Positions 25,261 to 32,666 of a stretch of 64,000 bases of DNA are shown here, one piece after another. Each line of letters opens with the position of its first letter. The stretch's first letter is position 1. Below the pieces are notes generated by a model. That model was not told the DNA's origin. It saw nothing but the letters and a program-made list of their open reading frames with translations, and ran no database searches. This DNA comes from Candidatus Delongbacteria bacterium (lineage in GTDB: Bacteria; CAIWAD01): the NCBI GenBank assembly GCA_020634015.1, contig JACKCN010000005.1:288153-352152 (forward strand), written 5' to 3'. The translations under genes and the position numbers were made by a program.

Positions 25261-26658
25261 ATGGCCACTGACCCGCTGAACATCCTTGTGGTGGATGACG
25301 AAGCCGACATCCGCGAGATCCTGCTGGACCTGATCCAGAGCTGGGGCCATCGCTGCCGGATCGCAGCGGACGGCGTGGAAGCGCTGAGCCTGCTTGAAGA
25401 CGACCCGGCGGATGTGGTGCTGTCCGACATCCAGATGCCGCGCATGGACGGCATGAGCCTGCTGCGCGAGCTGGTGCGCAGCCATCCGGCCATGCGCGTG
25501 ATGCTGTTCACCGGGTACGGCACCATCGAGAGCGCCATCGAAGCGATCCGTCTGGGGGCGCACGGCTACATCCAGAAACCCATCGATTACCGCCAACTGC
25601 AGAAGGAACTGGAGTCCCTCTCCGAGGAACGCCAGCTCACTCGCCATGGCGGCGAACTGTTGCGCCAGATGCTCAATCATTCGCGTCGGGTGGAACCTGC
25701 CTCCCGCAACGCGCGCATGCAGTCGATCTATCAGCTCACGATCCGACGCATTGCCGATTCGGGCGCTTCGGTGCTGATCACGGGTGAAACCGGCACCGGC
25801 AAGGAATTGCTGGCCGAACTGATCCATCATTTCAGTTCCAGACGGCACGCGCCGCTGGTGAAGGTCAATCTGGCCGCGCTGCCCGACTCGCTGATCGAAA
25901 GTGAACTGTTCGGCCATGTGCCGGGCGCGTTCACGGGGGCTACCCATGAGCGACACGGCCGCTTCGCCGATGCCAACGGGGGCACGATCCTGCTGGACGA
26001 GATCGGGGAGATGCGACTGGGCCTGCAATCCAAGCTATTGCGCGTGCTGCAGGAGCGGGAATTCGAAGCCCTGGGCTCCAACCGGGTGCAGAAGGTGGAT
26101 TTTCGCCTGATCAGCTCCACCAACCGTGATCTGCGGCAGGAAGTGGCCGCGGGGCGGTTCCGCACGGACCTGTTCTTCAGATTGAACGTGATCGAGATTC
26201 ACCTTCCGCCTCTGAGGGAGCGTCTTGAGGATCTGGAAGAGCTGGTGGACGGGCTGATCGACCGCATCTCGACTCGCCGGAACTGCGCACCCGCGCGAAC
26301 CACCACTGCGTTTCTTGCACGTCTCAAGGAACACGACTGGCCGGGAAACATCCGCGAGCTGGAAAACCTGATCGAGCGCCTGCTGGTCTCCGGAGCGGGG
26401 CCGGAGCTCACCCCCGATTCCCTGCCCGCTGGCTTTGGAGATTCTCCCCTGAATCCTCCTCAGTCCCTTGGTGTGCGGCTGCGGACTCTCACTCTCAACG
26501 AAGCTCGCGATCTGGTCGAGCGGGAGCTGCTGGCGCTGGCGATCCGCGAGGAGGCCGGAAACGTCTCGTCCTGTGCCCGTCGGCTGGACATCGCCCGCAA
26601 GAACCTGCTGCAGAAGTTCCGCAAGCACGGCATCGATCCTGCATTGTTCCGTCAATAG
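25261..26658 (+). CDS. Sigma-54-dependent response regulator, NtrC family
   Basis: 465 residues. An N-terminal receiver has the phospho-acceptor Asp56 in VVLSDIQMP, with acidic DDE and Lys in YIQKPI. The AAA+ domain has Walker A GETGTGKE (175-182), the sigma-54 contact loop GAFTGA (222-227) and Walker B GGTILLDEIGE. A Fis-type helix-turn-helix closes the protein (SSCARRLDIARKNLLQKFRK). It activates transcription by sigma-54 polymerase after phosphorylation. No partner kinase is adjacent; the hybrid kinase at 32.7-35.4 kb is the only one in the window. Confidence 0.94.
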   Translation: MATDPLNILVVDDEADIREILLDLIQSWGHRCRIAADGVEALSLLEDDPADVVLSDIQMPRMDGMSLLRELVRSHPAMRVMLFTGYGTIESAIEAIRLGAHGYIQKPIDYRQLQKELESLSEERQLTRHGGELLRQMLNHSRRVEPASRNARMQSIYQLTIRRIADSGASVLITGETGTGKELLAELIHHFSSRRHAPLVKVNLAALPDSLIESELFGHVPGAFTGATHERHGRFADANGGTILLDEIGEMRLGLQSKLLRVLQEREFEALGSNRVQKVDFRLISSTNRDLRQEVAAGRFRTDLFFRLNVIEIHLPPLRERLEDLEELVDGLIDRISTRRNCAPARTTTAFLARLKEHDWPGNIRELENLIERLLVSGAGPELTPDSLPAGFGDSPLNPPQSLGVRLRTLTLNEARDLVERELLALAIREEAGNVSSCARRLDIARKNLLQKFRKHGIDPALFRQ

Positions 26659-26864
26659 AATGCCCGCCGCAGTCTGACCGCCACCACGCCCTGCCGCGAC
26701 CCGGCGCTCATTTTCCTTGCATTCGGTCAATTGGGTCAGGCTTCATTCCTCCCCGCCATCCTCCGATACCCACAGCGACACCTGCGTCCTTCACCGTGAA
26801 GCGGCGTGCCGGCTCGATCGCACCAACTGTGGTCGTGGAAATCTGGACAGGAAACTTACTGACC

Positions 26865-28076
26865 ATGCGAACTGAAAAAGTCCTGATCGTCACGCAGAAC
26901 AAGAACCTGGCCAATCAGGCAAGAATGCTGCTGCGCGAATCAGGCATCACATTCGTCACCGTCATCGATACTCCAGCCCGCGCGCTCTCGGCACTCTGGG
27001 GTGATACACCGGACATCTGTCTGCTGGATCTGGGAAACCAGAAGGACGGGATGCTTGATATCCTGCCTGTGATCCTTGGCAGCGGAAAACCCCTGGCAAC
27101 ACTTGGGGCAATCTGCTACAGCGCCCACAGAGAGCGGGAAGAGCATGAATGGCGTGAGGAATGTGCCCTTGTCAAGGGACTTGGTGTGACGCATTGCCTG
27201 CCCGCGGATACACCGCCGTCCGAGCTTCAGAAGCTGCTCAAGCAATTGCTGGGAGCCGGTGAGGGCGTCAAGGTCCCCGACAGCAGCAAGAAGCTGCGCA
27301 TGCTGCTGTTCCTGAATGATCGCACCCGCAGCCACACCTTTCATGAGCAACTGCAGGGTCATCCGGTGGACGTGGATGACGCCATCGAGGTGGACGCGCT
27401 CTGCCGAGCCTTTCTGGACAACACGCCGGATCTGGTCCTGATTGACCCGCGAGGCCTGGGTGCCAATCTGACCACCATCGGCAACGTAGCGCGCCACTTC
27501 TCAAAGACCCGCATCTACTTCATCGTGCCTCCGGAAGCGAGCATCGCCTGGACGGCACGCGCCCAGGATTTCGTGACACGCGTGATCGAGTATCCTGAGG
27601 ACAAGGCGGGATTTCGCAAGATCACGGCCCTGCTTCTGGATGTTGCTCAGGAAGCCGCGCCGGAACCTCCGACCGAGCCGGTGGAAGTACCCCCCGAGCC
27701 ACCACGTCCCAAGAGGATTCTGGTGGTCGATGATGACAATGCCGTGCGCAGCATGATGATCGAGTTTCTCAAGCATTTCGGCTATGAGACCATGGAAGCG
27801 GAAGATGGCCGTGACGCTCTGGATCAGATCCGGAATGAACGGCCGGATCTGCTGATCTCGGACATCTACATGCCCCGCATGAACGGCTTCCAGCTGTTCA
27901 TGGAAGTGCGCAACAACTGGCCGGATCTGCCCGTGATTCTGATCACTGGCTATAATTCGGCGGCCAAGGACATGGCCTCGTACTCGATTCACGATGCCGA
28001 GTTTCTGGAGAAGCCCTTCGAACTGGCGACCGTGGAAGCGATGGTTCGTGCCAAGCTGAACCGTGTCGCGAGCTGA
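26865..28076 (+). CDS. Protein with two receiver-like domains and a C-terminal receiver domain
   Basis: 403 residues. Two N-terminal alpha/beta regions (about 1-130 and 140-260) resemble degenerate receivers: each keeps a central Asp (ICLLDLGN; LVLIDPRG) but lacks the full acidic triad. A Pro/Glu-rich linker (around 265-282) precedes a canonical receiver starting KRILVVDDDNAV with phospho-acceptor Asp333 in LISDIYMPRMNG and Lys in FLEKPFE. No output domain is present. The start at 26865 is preferred over the open extension; the nearest Shine-Dalgarno-like AGGA is about 12 bases away. The C-terminal receiver closely resembles the next gene, suggesting duplication. Confidence 0.82.
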   Translation: MRTEKVLIVTQNKNLANQARMLLRESGITFVTVIDTPARALSALWGDTPDICLLDLGNQKDGMLDILPVILGSGKPLATLGAICYSAHREREEHEWREECALVKGLGVTHCLPADTPPSELQKLLKQLLGAGEGVKVPDSSKKLRMLLFLNDRTRSHTFHEQLQGHPVDVDDAIEVDALCRAFLDNTPDLVLIDPRGLGANLTTIGNVARHFSKTRIYFIVPPEASIAWTARAQDFVTRVIEYPEDKAGFRKITALLLDVAQEAAPEPPTEPVEVPPEPPRPKRILVVDDDNAVRSMMIEFLKHFGYETMEAEDGRDALDQIRNERPDLLISDIYMPRMNGFQLFMEVRNNWPDLPVILITGYNSAAKDMASYSIHDAEFLEKPFELATVEAMVRAKLNRVAS

Positions 28077-28087
28077 GAGAAACAAAA

Positions 28088-28540
28088 ATGATGTCAGATG
28101 AACGTGAACGCCCTACTGAAGCCAATGACGCGCAACAGGAAGTGCTGGAAGTGGAGTCGGCTACCCCAGCCGAGGCGGTCCCTCAGCGAATCCTGATCGT
28201 GGACGATGACAGCGCCGTGCGCCAGATGCTGGCCGACGTGCTGAAGCAATTCGGCTTTCAGACCAGTCAGGCCGAGGACGGGCTGGCCGCACTGGACTCC
28301 ATCCGCACCGATCAGCCCGCCCTGATGATCACGGATGTGCTGATGCCGCGCATGAATGGGTTCCAGCTGCTGATGCAGGTGAAGAACCAGTGGCCGGACA
28401 TGCCGGTTCTGGTCATGTCCGGGCATGGGGCGGATACGATTCCCGGCGGGTCCCGCTTTCTGAAGGCCTCGGACTTTCTGGAAAAGCCATTCGACCTGAG
28501 CTCGGTCATGAGCCATGTGATGGCAAAACTGGCCAGCTAA
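28088..28540 (+). CDS. Single-domain response regulator
   Basis: 150 residues: about 30 acidic, Gln/Glu-rich residues and then a complete receiver (RILIVDDDSAV, phospho-acceptor Asp83 in MITDVLMPRMNG, Ser in VLVMSGHG, Lys in FLEKPFD). There is no output domain, so it acts as a CheY/Spo0F-like phosphate carrier or interaction switch. It starts 11 bases after the previous gene, and the two receivers share the MPRMNGFQL stretch. It is followed at once by the HDOD gene. Confidence 0.9.
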   Translation: MMSDERERPTEANDAQQEVLEVESATPAEAVPQRILIVDDDSAVRQMLADVLKQFGFQTSQAEDGLAALDSIRTDQPALMITDVLMPRMNGFQLLMQVKNQWPDMPVLVMSGHGADTIPGGSRFLKASDFLEKPFDLSSVMSHVMAKLAS

Positions 28541-28555
28541 CCTGGGGGGACCTCC

Positions 28556-29434
28556 GTGATGCTTGCACGGGATGAGCTGTTCGCACGCCTCCGGACGGTG
28601 GACAACCTGCCGACCATTTCCCAGGTCCTCTCGGAACTGATGTCGCGCCTGGGTTCTGTGGATCACAACGCGACGGATCTTGCCGACATCATCGTGCGGG
28701 ATCCCAGCCTGGCGGCCCGTTTCCTGCGCCTGGCGAACTCTGCCTATTACGGACTTCCCTGCCAGGTGCGGGATGTCACCCATGCCCTTGTGCTGCTTGG
28801 CGAACAGGAAGTCTACAAGATGGTGGCCACCGTGTCCGTCTTCAGTTCCCTGGCCAGCAGCGGGTCCAACATGACCCACCGTCGCGAGCAGTTCTGGATG
28901 CACTCGGTGTCCTGTGCCGTGCTGGCCAATCTGCTGGACAAGGTGCTCAACCTGAACAACGAAGGCGCGGCCTATACTGCGGGGCTGTTGCACGACATCG
29001 GCAAGGTCGTGCTGGACCAGGTCTTCCCCCGTGAGTACGCCGCCTGCCTGCAACTTGCAGAAAGTCGAGGCTGTTCGGCCTGGGAAGTGGAAGAGGAACT
29101 TCTGGGAGCCGATCATTGCGAAGTGGGTGCCTGGTTGGCCGAGCGCTGGAACCTGCCTCCGGAGATCTGTGAAACGATCCGGTCGCATCACCGCTTCAAC
29201 GAGGCGCTCATCCACCGCGAGCTGGTGGGTGTGGTGGCCTTCGCCGACGTGCTGAGCCATCAGGAGGTGGATCCCGAACTGCAGGCCGAAAAGCAGTTCT
29301 GGAGTGAGGAAACGATCAGTTGGAAAGACATGCAGGCACTCACGGGGCGCGAACTGGATCCGCTCAAGATCCTCGAGAGTGCGGCCAAGGCGGGTGACGA
29401 GATCAGGGACATGCTGGCCGTACTTGGCCACTAG
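28556..29434 (+). CDS. HDOD-domain signalling protein
   Basis: 292 residues. The HDOD core is visible: LPTISQVLSELMSRL, ADIIVRDPSLAARFLRLANS, a hydrophobic stretch and LLHDIGKVVLDQVFP, a partially preserved HD motif. HDOD proteins are non-enzymatic or degenerate HD relatives found with two-component systems in motility and stress regulation. Tandem GTG-ATG codons mark the start (28556/28559) after GGGGGGA. It sits directly after a single-domain response regulator, a common arrangement. Confidence 0.9.
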   Translation: MMLARDELFARLRTVDNLPTISQVLSELMSRLGSVDHNATDLADIIVRDPSLAARFLRLANSAYYGLPCQVRDVTHALVLLGEQEVYKMVATVSVFSSLASSGSNMTHRREQFWMHSVSCAVLANLLDKVLNLNNEGAAYTAGLLHDIGKVVLDQVFPREYAACLQLAESRGCSAWEVEEELLGADHCEVGAWLAERWNLPPEICETIRSHHRFNEALIHRELVGVVAFADVLSHQEVDPELQAEKQFWSEETISWKDMQALTGRELDPLKILESAAKAGDEIRDMLAVLGH

Positions 29435-29460
29435 CGCGCAACACTCCGGTTGGAGGAATC

Positions 29461-29907
29461 ATGTACGTGTTCGATCGCAAGCGCATCGAGGAACTGGGCG
29501 AAAGCCAATCCGAACTCAAGCAGGGCTTCCAGGAACTGCTGAATGGTCGTACGACACCCGGGGGGCCGACGAACGAGTTCATCCCACCCGCGGATGTGGT
29601 GGTGAGCGAGAAGCATTTCTCGATCATCATGGAACTGGCCGGGATCCGCCGCAGCGACATCAAGCTGGGTCTGTCCGCCGACGAACTGTGGATCACAGGA
29701 ACCAGGCGCTGCCCAGTGAACTCCGAGATCGAGCGCTATGTCAACATGGAACTGAGCTACGGCGCATTCGAGCGTCGGATCCGACTTCCGGGAGGCATCG
29801 ATACCGATGACATTGATGCCAACTACAGCGAGGGTTTCCTTGTGATCCACATCGCTCGCACTGCGGGAATCCCCGTGCCGCTGAATCTGGGAAAGGAAGA
29901 GGCATGA
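29461..29907 (+). CDS. Hsp20/alpha-crystallin small heat-shock protein
   Basis: 148 residues. The N-terminal arm is short and helical; the alpha-crystallin domain spans about 42-138 (PPADVVVSEKHFSIIMELAG, ADELWITGTRR, YGAFERRIRLPGGID, ANYSEGFLVIHIAR). The C-terminal I-x-V anchor appears as GIPVPLNL. It is an ATP-independent holdase keeping unfolded proteins soluble. GGAGG precedes the ATG and the end overlaps lon by ATGA, coupling a holdase to a protease. Confidence 0.92.
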   Translation: MYVFDRKRIEELGESQSELKQGFQELLNGRTTPGGPTNEFIPPADVVVSEKHFSIIMELAGIRRSDIKLGLSADELWITGTRRCPVNSEIERYVNMELSYGAFERRIRLPGGIDTDDIDANYSEGFLVIHIARTAGIPVPLNLGKEEA

Positions 29908-32276
29908 GCCAGGAGTTGAACGAGATCGTTGAAGATGTTCCCGGACCGCTGCCTTCCGATCTGCCGCTGCTGGCCGTGACCGATGCGGTGATCTTTCCCG
30001 GGGTGATCTTTCCTTATGTGATCAATGATGCCCGCCAGATCAAGATGGTGCACAATGTGCTGGGCGGAAACCGGATGATGGCCGTGTTCCTCAAGAAGGA
30101 GGACGGCGAGGACGGCAATCGACTCTTCCCCACCGGCACCGCCGTGCAGGTGCTGAAGATGTTCTCGGTACCCGATGGCAGCATGGGACTGTTGCTGCAG
30201 GGCATTCGCCGTGTCGTGTTCAAGGGCATTGCCGGACGCAGTCCCTGGGTGCGCGTGCGCCTGGAGGCGGTGGAAGAGGACAAGCGGCAGTCCCTGCGCA
30301 CCGAGAGCTATCGCAAGGAATTGCTGCGCAGTTTTGACGACTACTCCAGCCAGAATTCCTGGATCTCCGATGATCTGAAACAGTCGATCCACAGCGTGAC
30401 CGACCCCGGTCAGCTGGGCGATCTGGTGTGCGCCAATCTCAATTTCAGCGTCGAAGACCGCCAGAAGGTGCTGGAGGAGACCAGCAACTCCGCGCGTCTC
30501 AAGACGGTACTGGAATTGATTCACAAGGAGCTCAAGCTTACCGAGCTCTCGCGCAAGATCCAGGACGAGATGAATCGCAACATGGAGGAGAGCCAGAAGG
30601 AGCACTACCTCCGTGAGCAGATGAAAGTCATTCGCAAGGAACTGGGCGACGATGATGATGCGGCCGTGGAACTGGAAGAGCTGCGTCAGTTGATCGCCAA
30701 GGGGCACCTGCCCGAGCACGTGTTCCAGGCGGCCGAGCGTGAATTGAAGCGACTGGGCCGGATGAGCCCCAGCTCCAGCGAGTTCACCGTGTCACGCACG
30801 TATCTGGACTGGCTCTGCAACATGCCCTGGGGGGCGTCGCAGAAGGAAAACACCGATCTCAAACGCGCCGCGCGCGTGCTGGACAGTGATCATTACGGTC
30901 TGGAGAAGGTGAAGGAGCGCATCCTCGAATTCCTGGCGGTGCGCAAGCTCACCGAGAGCAGCCACGGCCCGATTCTGTGTTTCGCGGGCCCTCCCGGAGT
31001 GGGCAAGACCAGCCTGGGCCAGTCGATCGCTCGCGCCCTTGGACGCAAGTTCATTCGCATCGCCCTGGGTGGAGTGCACGACGAGAGCGAGATTCGCGGA
31101 CACCGGCGCACCTATGTGGGCTCGCTGCCGGGACGCATCGTGCAGAAACTGCGCGAAGTGGGCACGATGAATCCCGTGTTCATGCTGGACGAGATCGACA
31201 AGATGTCCTCGGACGTCAAGGGTGACCCGGCCTCGGCCATGCTGGAAGTGCTGGATCCCGCCCAGAATGACAAGTTCCAGGACCATTACCTGAACCTGAC
31301 CATCGACCTGTCGCAGGTGATGTTCATTGCCACGGCCAACGAACTGGACCGTGTACCCGGGCCGCTGCGCGACCGCATGGAGGTGATCCATCTGCCCGGC
31401 TACCTGATGAATGAGAAGCTGGAGATCGCGCGCCAGTATCTGGTGCCCCGGCAGATCACGGGCTGCGGGATCAATCGCAAGCACGCCAACTTCCAGCTGG
31501 ATGGCCTGCGCACGATCGTGGAAGAGTACACGCGCGAGGCCGGTGTGCGCAAGCTTGAACAGCGGATCGGATCGGTCTGCCGCAAGATCGCGCGCAAGGT
31601 GGCCGAAGGCGAGGACGTGAAAGCCCGGATCAATTCGGCCAAGGCCCGCGAAATCCTCGGGCCCGACCGGGTGATCCCCGAAGTGGCCAACCGGATCCCC
31701 GAAGTGGGTGTGTCCACAGGTCTGGCCTGGTCGCCGGTTGGCGGCGCGATTCTGTTCATCGAGAGCACGCTGATGCCCGGAAAGGGTGTGCTGAAACTGA
31801 CCGGAAGCCTGGGTGAAGTGATGCGCGAGAGCGCCGAGCTGGCCCTGTCGTACATCCGTGCCAACGCGGCGGATCTTGGCATCGCCTCCAGTCTCTTCAC
31901 CGAGAAGGATGTGCACATCCACTTCCCCGAGGGTGCCACGCCCAAGGATGGACCCAGCGCCGGGATCACGATCGTCACCAGCCTGGTTTCGCTGATGACC
32001 GGCTGCCCCGTCCGGCACGACCTTGCGATGACCGGCGAAGTCAGCCTGCGAGGGCGTGTGCTGGCCATCGGAGGCCTGCGCGAAAAGGTGATGGCCGCTC
32101 ACCGTGCGGGAGTCAAGACCATTCTGGCCCCCCGCGACAATGGCAAGGATCTGGCCGAGATTCCCGCCGAAGTGCGCGAGAATCTGGACATCATTCTGGT
32201 GGATCACATCGACGAGGTTCTGGCAATGGCCCTGGCAGGCAACCCGGAACAGGTCCACGCGGCACTCGTGAACTGA
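29904..32276 (+). CDS. lon: ATP-dependent protease Lon (LonA)
   Basis: 790 residues with the complete LonA plan: N-terminal substrate-binding domain (about 20-215), a helical region, AAA+ module (Walker A GPPGVGKT at 362-369, Walker B VFMLDEIDKM) and C-terminal serine protease with the Ser685/Lys728 dyad in PKDGPSAGI and GLREKVMAAHRAG. The 43-residue spacing of the dyad equals that in E. coli Lon. It degrades misfolded and regulatory proteins in the cytosol. It is translationally coupled to hsp20 and followed by a terminator. Confidence 0.97.
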   Translation: MSQELNEIVEDVPGPLPSDLPLLAVTDAVIFPGVIFPYVINDARQIKMVHNVLGGNRMMAVFLKKEDGEDGNRLFPTGTAVQVLKMFSVPDGSMGLLLQGIRRVVFKGIAGRSPWVRVRLEAVEEDKRQSLRTESYRKELLRSFDDYSSQNSWISDDLKQSIHSVTDPGQLGDLVCANLNFSVEDRQKVLEETSNSARLKTVLELIHKELKLTELSRKIQDEMNRNMEESQKEHYLREQMKVIRKELGDDDDAAVELEELRQLIAKGHLPEHVFQAAERELKRLGRMSPSSSEFTVSRTYLDWLCNMPWGASQKENTDLKRAARVLDSDHYGLEKVKERILEFLAVRKLTESSHGPILCFAGPPGVGKTSLGQSIARALGRKFIRIALGGVHDESEIRGHRRTYVGSLPGRIVQKLREVGTMNPVFMLDEIDKMSSDVKGDPASAMLEVLDPAQNDKFQDHYLNLTIDLSQVMFIATANELDRVPGPLRDRMEVIHLPGYLMNEKLEIARQYLVPRQITGCGINRKHANFQLDGLRTIVEEYTREAGVRKLEQRIGSVCRKIARKVAEGEDVKARINSAKAREILGPDRVIPEVANRIPEVGVSTGLAWSPVGGAILFIESTLMPGKGVLKLTGSLGEVMRESAELALSYIRANAADLGIASSLFTEKDVHIHFPEGATPKDGPSAGITIVTSLVSLMTGCPVRHDLAMTGEVSLRGRVLAIGGLREKVMAAHRAGVKTILAPRDNGKDLAEIPAEVRENLDIILVDHIDEVLAMALAGNPEQVHAALVN

Positions 32277-32300
32277 CTCCTTTCTTGCATCACACGTTCG

Positions 32301-32330
32301 AACCGGGGAGCCATGATGGTTCCCCGGTTT
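32301..32330 (+). terminator. Rho-independent terminator of lon
   Basis: 9-bp stem (32301-32309 with 32321-32329), extended by a few inner pairs, followed by TTTGCTCT, 24 bases after the lon stop codon. Confidence 0.75.
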
Positions 32331-32356
32331 GCTCTCATGGGGTGACGGTCAAGATC

Positions 32357-32428
32357 TCCCACGCCACGACGGTTCCAACGACCGACACCTCTTCCCACGC
32401 CACGACGGTTCCATCGACCGTCACCTCG
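32357..32428. repeat. 36-bp tandem duplication with inner dyad
   Basis: Two head-to-tail units (32357-32392 and 32393-32428) differ at only a few positions. Each starts TCCCACGCCACGACGGTTCC, and the second holds the dyad GACGGT-N7-ACCGTC. They stand directly after the lon terminator and run into the short tandem repeat that follows. Confidence 0.8.
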
Positions 32429-32550
32429 TCCACCGCCTCGTCCACCACCTCGTCCGCTACCTCGTCCACCACCTCGTCCGCTACCTCGTCCACCACCGCG
32501 TCCACCACTTCGTCCGCTACCTCGTCCACCACCTCGTCCGCTACCTCGTC
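32423..32550. repeat. 12/24-bp tandem repeat array
   Basis: About ten 12-base units alternating between CCTCGTCCACCA and CCTCGTCCGCTA types, so the higher-order period is 24 bases. The unit length is a multiple of three, so frames across it read as monotonous peptides (Ser/Thr or Val/Asp/Glu repeats) on either strand; I do not regard these as genes. The rest of the gap (32551-32666) holds nothing I recognise. Confidence 0.85.
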
Positions 32551-32666
32551 GGACACCTGCTGGATTCAAAGCTGAATCGCCAGAAATGGCGTGGAAAATC
32601 GGGTGCAGAATGCCCGGTTTTCGGTCGGGGTTGCAGCTTGGTTGGGAATGGTCACGACGCCGGGGC

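Noticed and set aside
32291..32330. tRNA T-arm-like ACGTTCGAACC
   Set aside because: No acceptor, D or anticodon arms can be built around it; it leads into the lon terminator hairpin.
32423..32550. CRISPR-like array
   Set aside because: Units are 12 bases and contiguous, without unique spacers, and no cas genes are present.
32335..32556. Minus-strand frame encoding VDEVADEV repeats (and its plus-strand Ser/Thr counterpart)
   Set aside because: The frames only reflect the 12/24-bp tandem DNA repeat; no supported start, and both strands are equally open.
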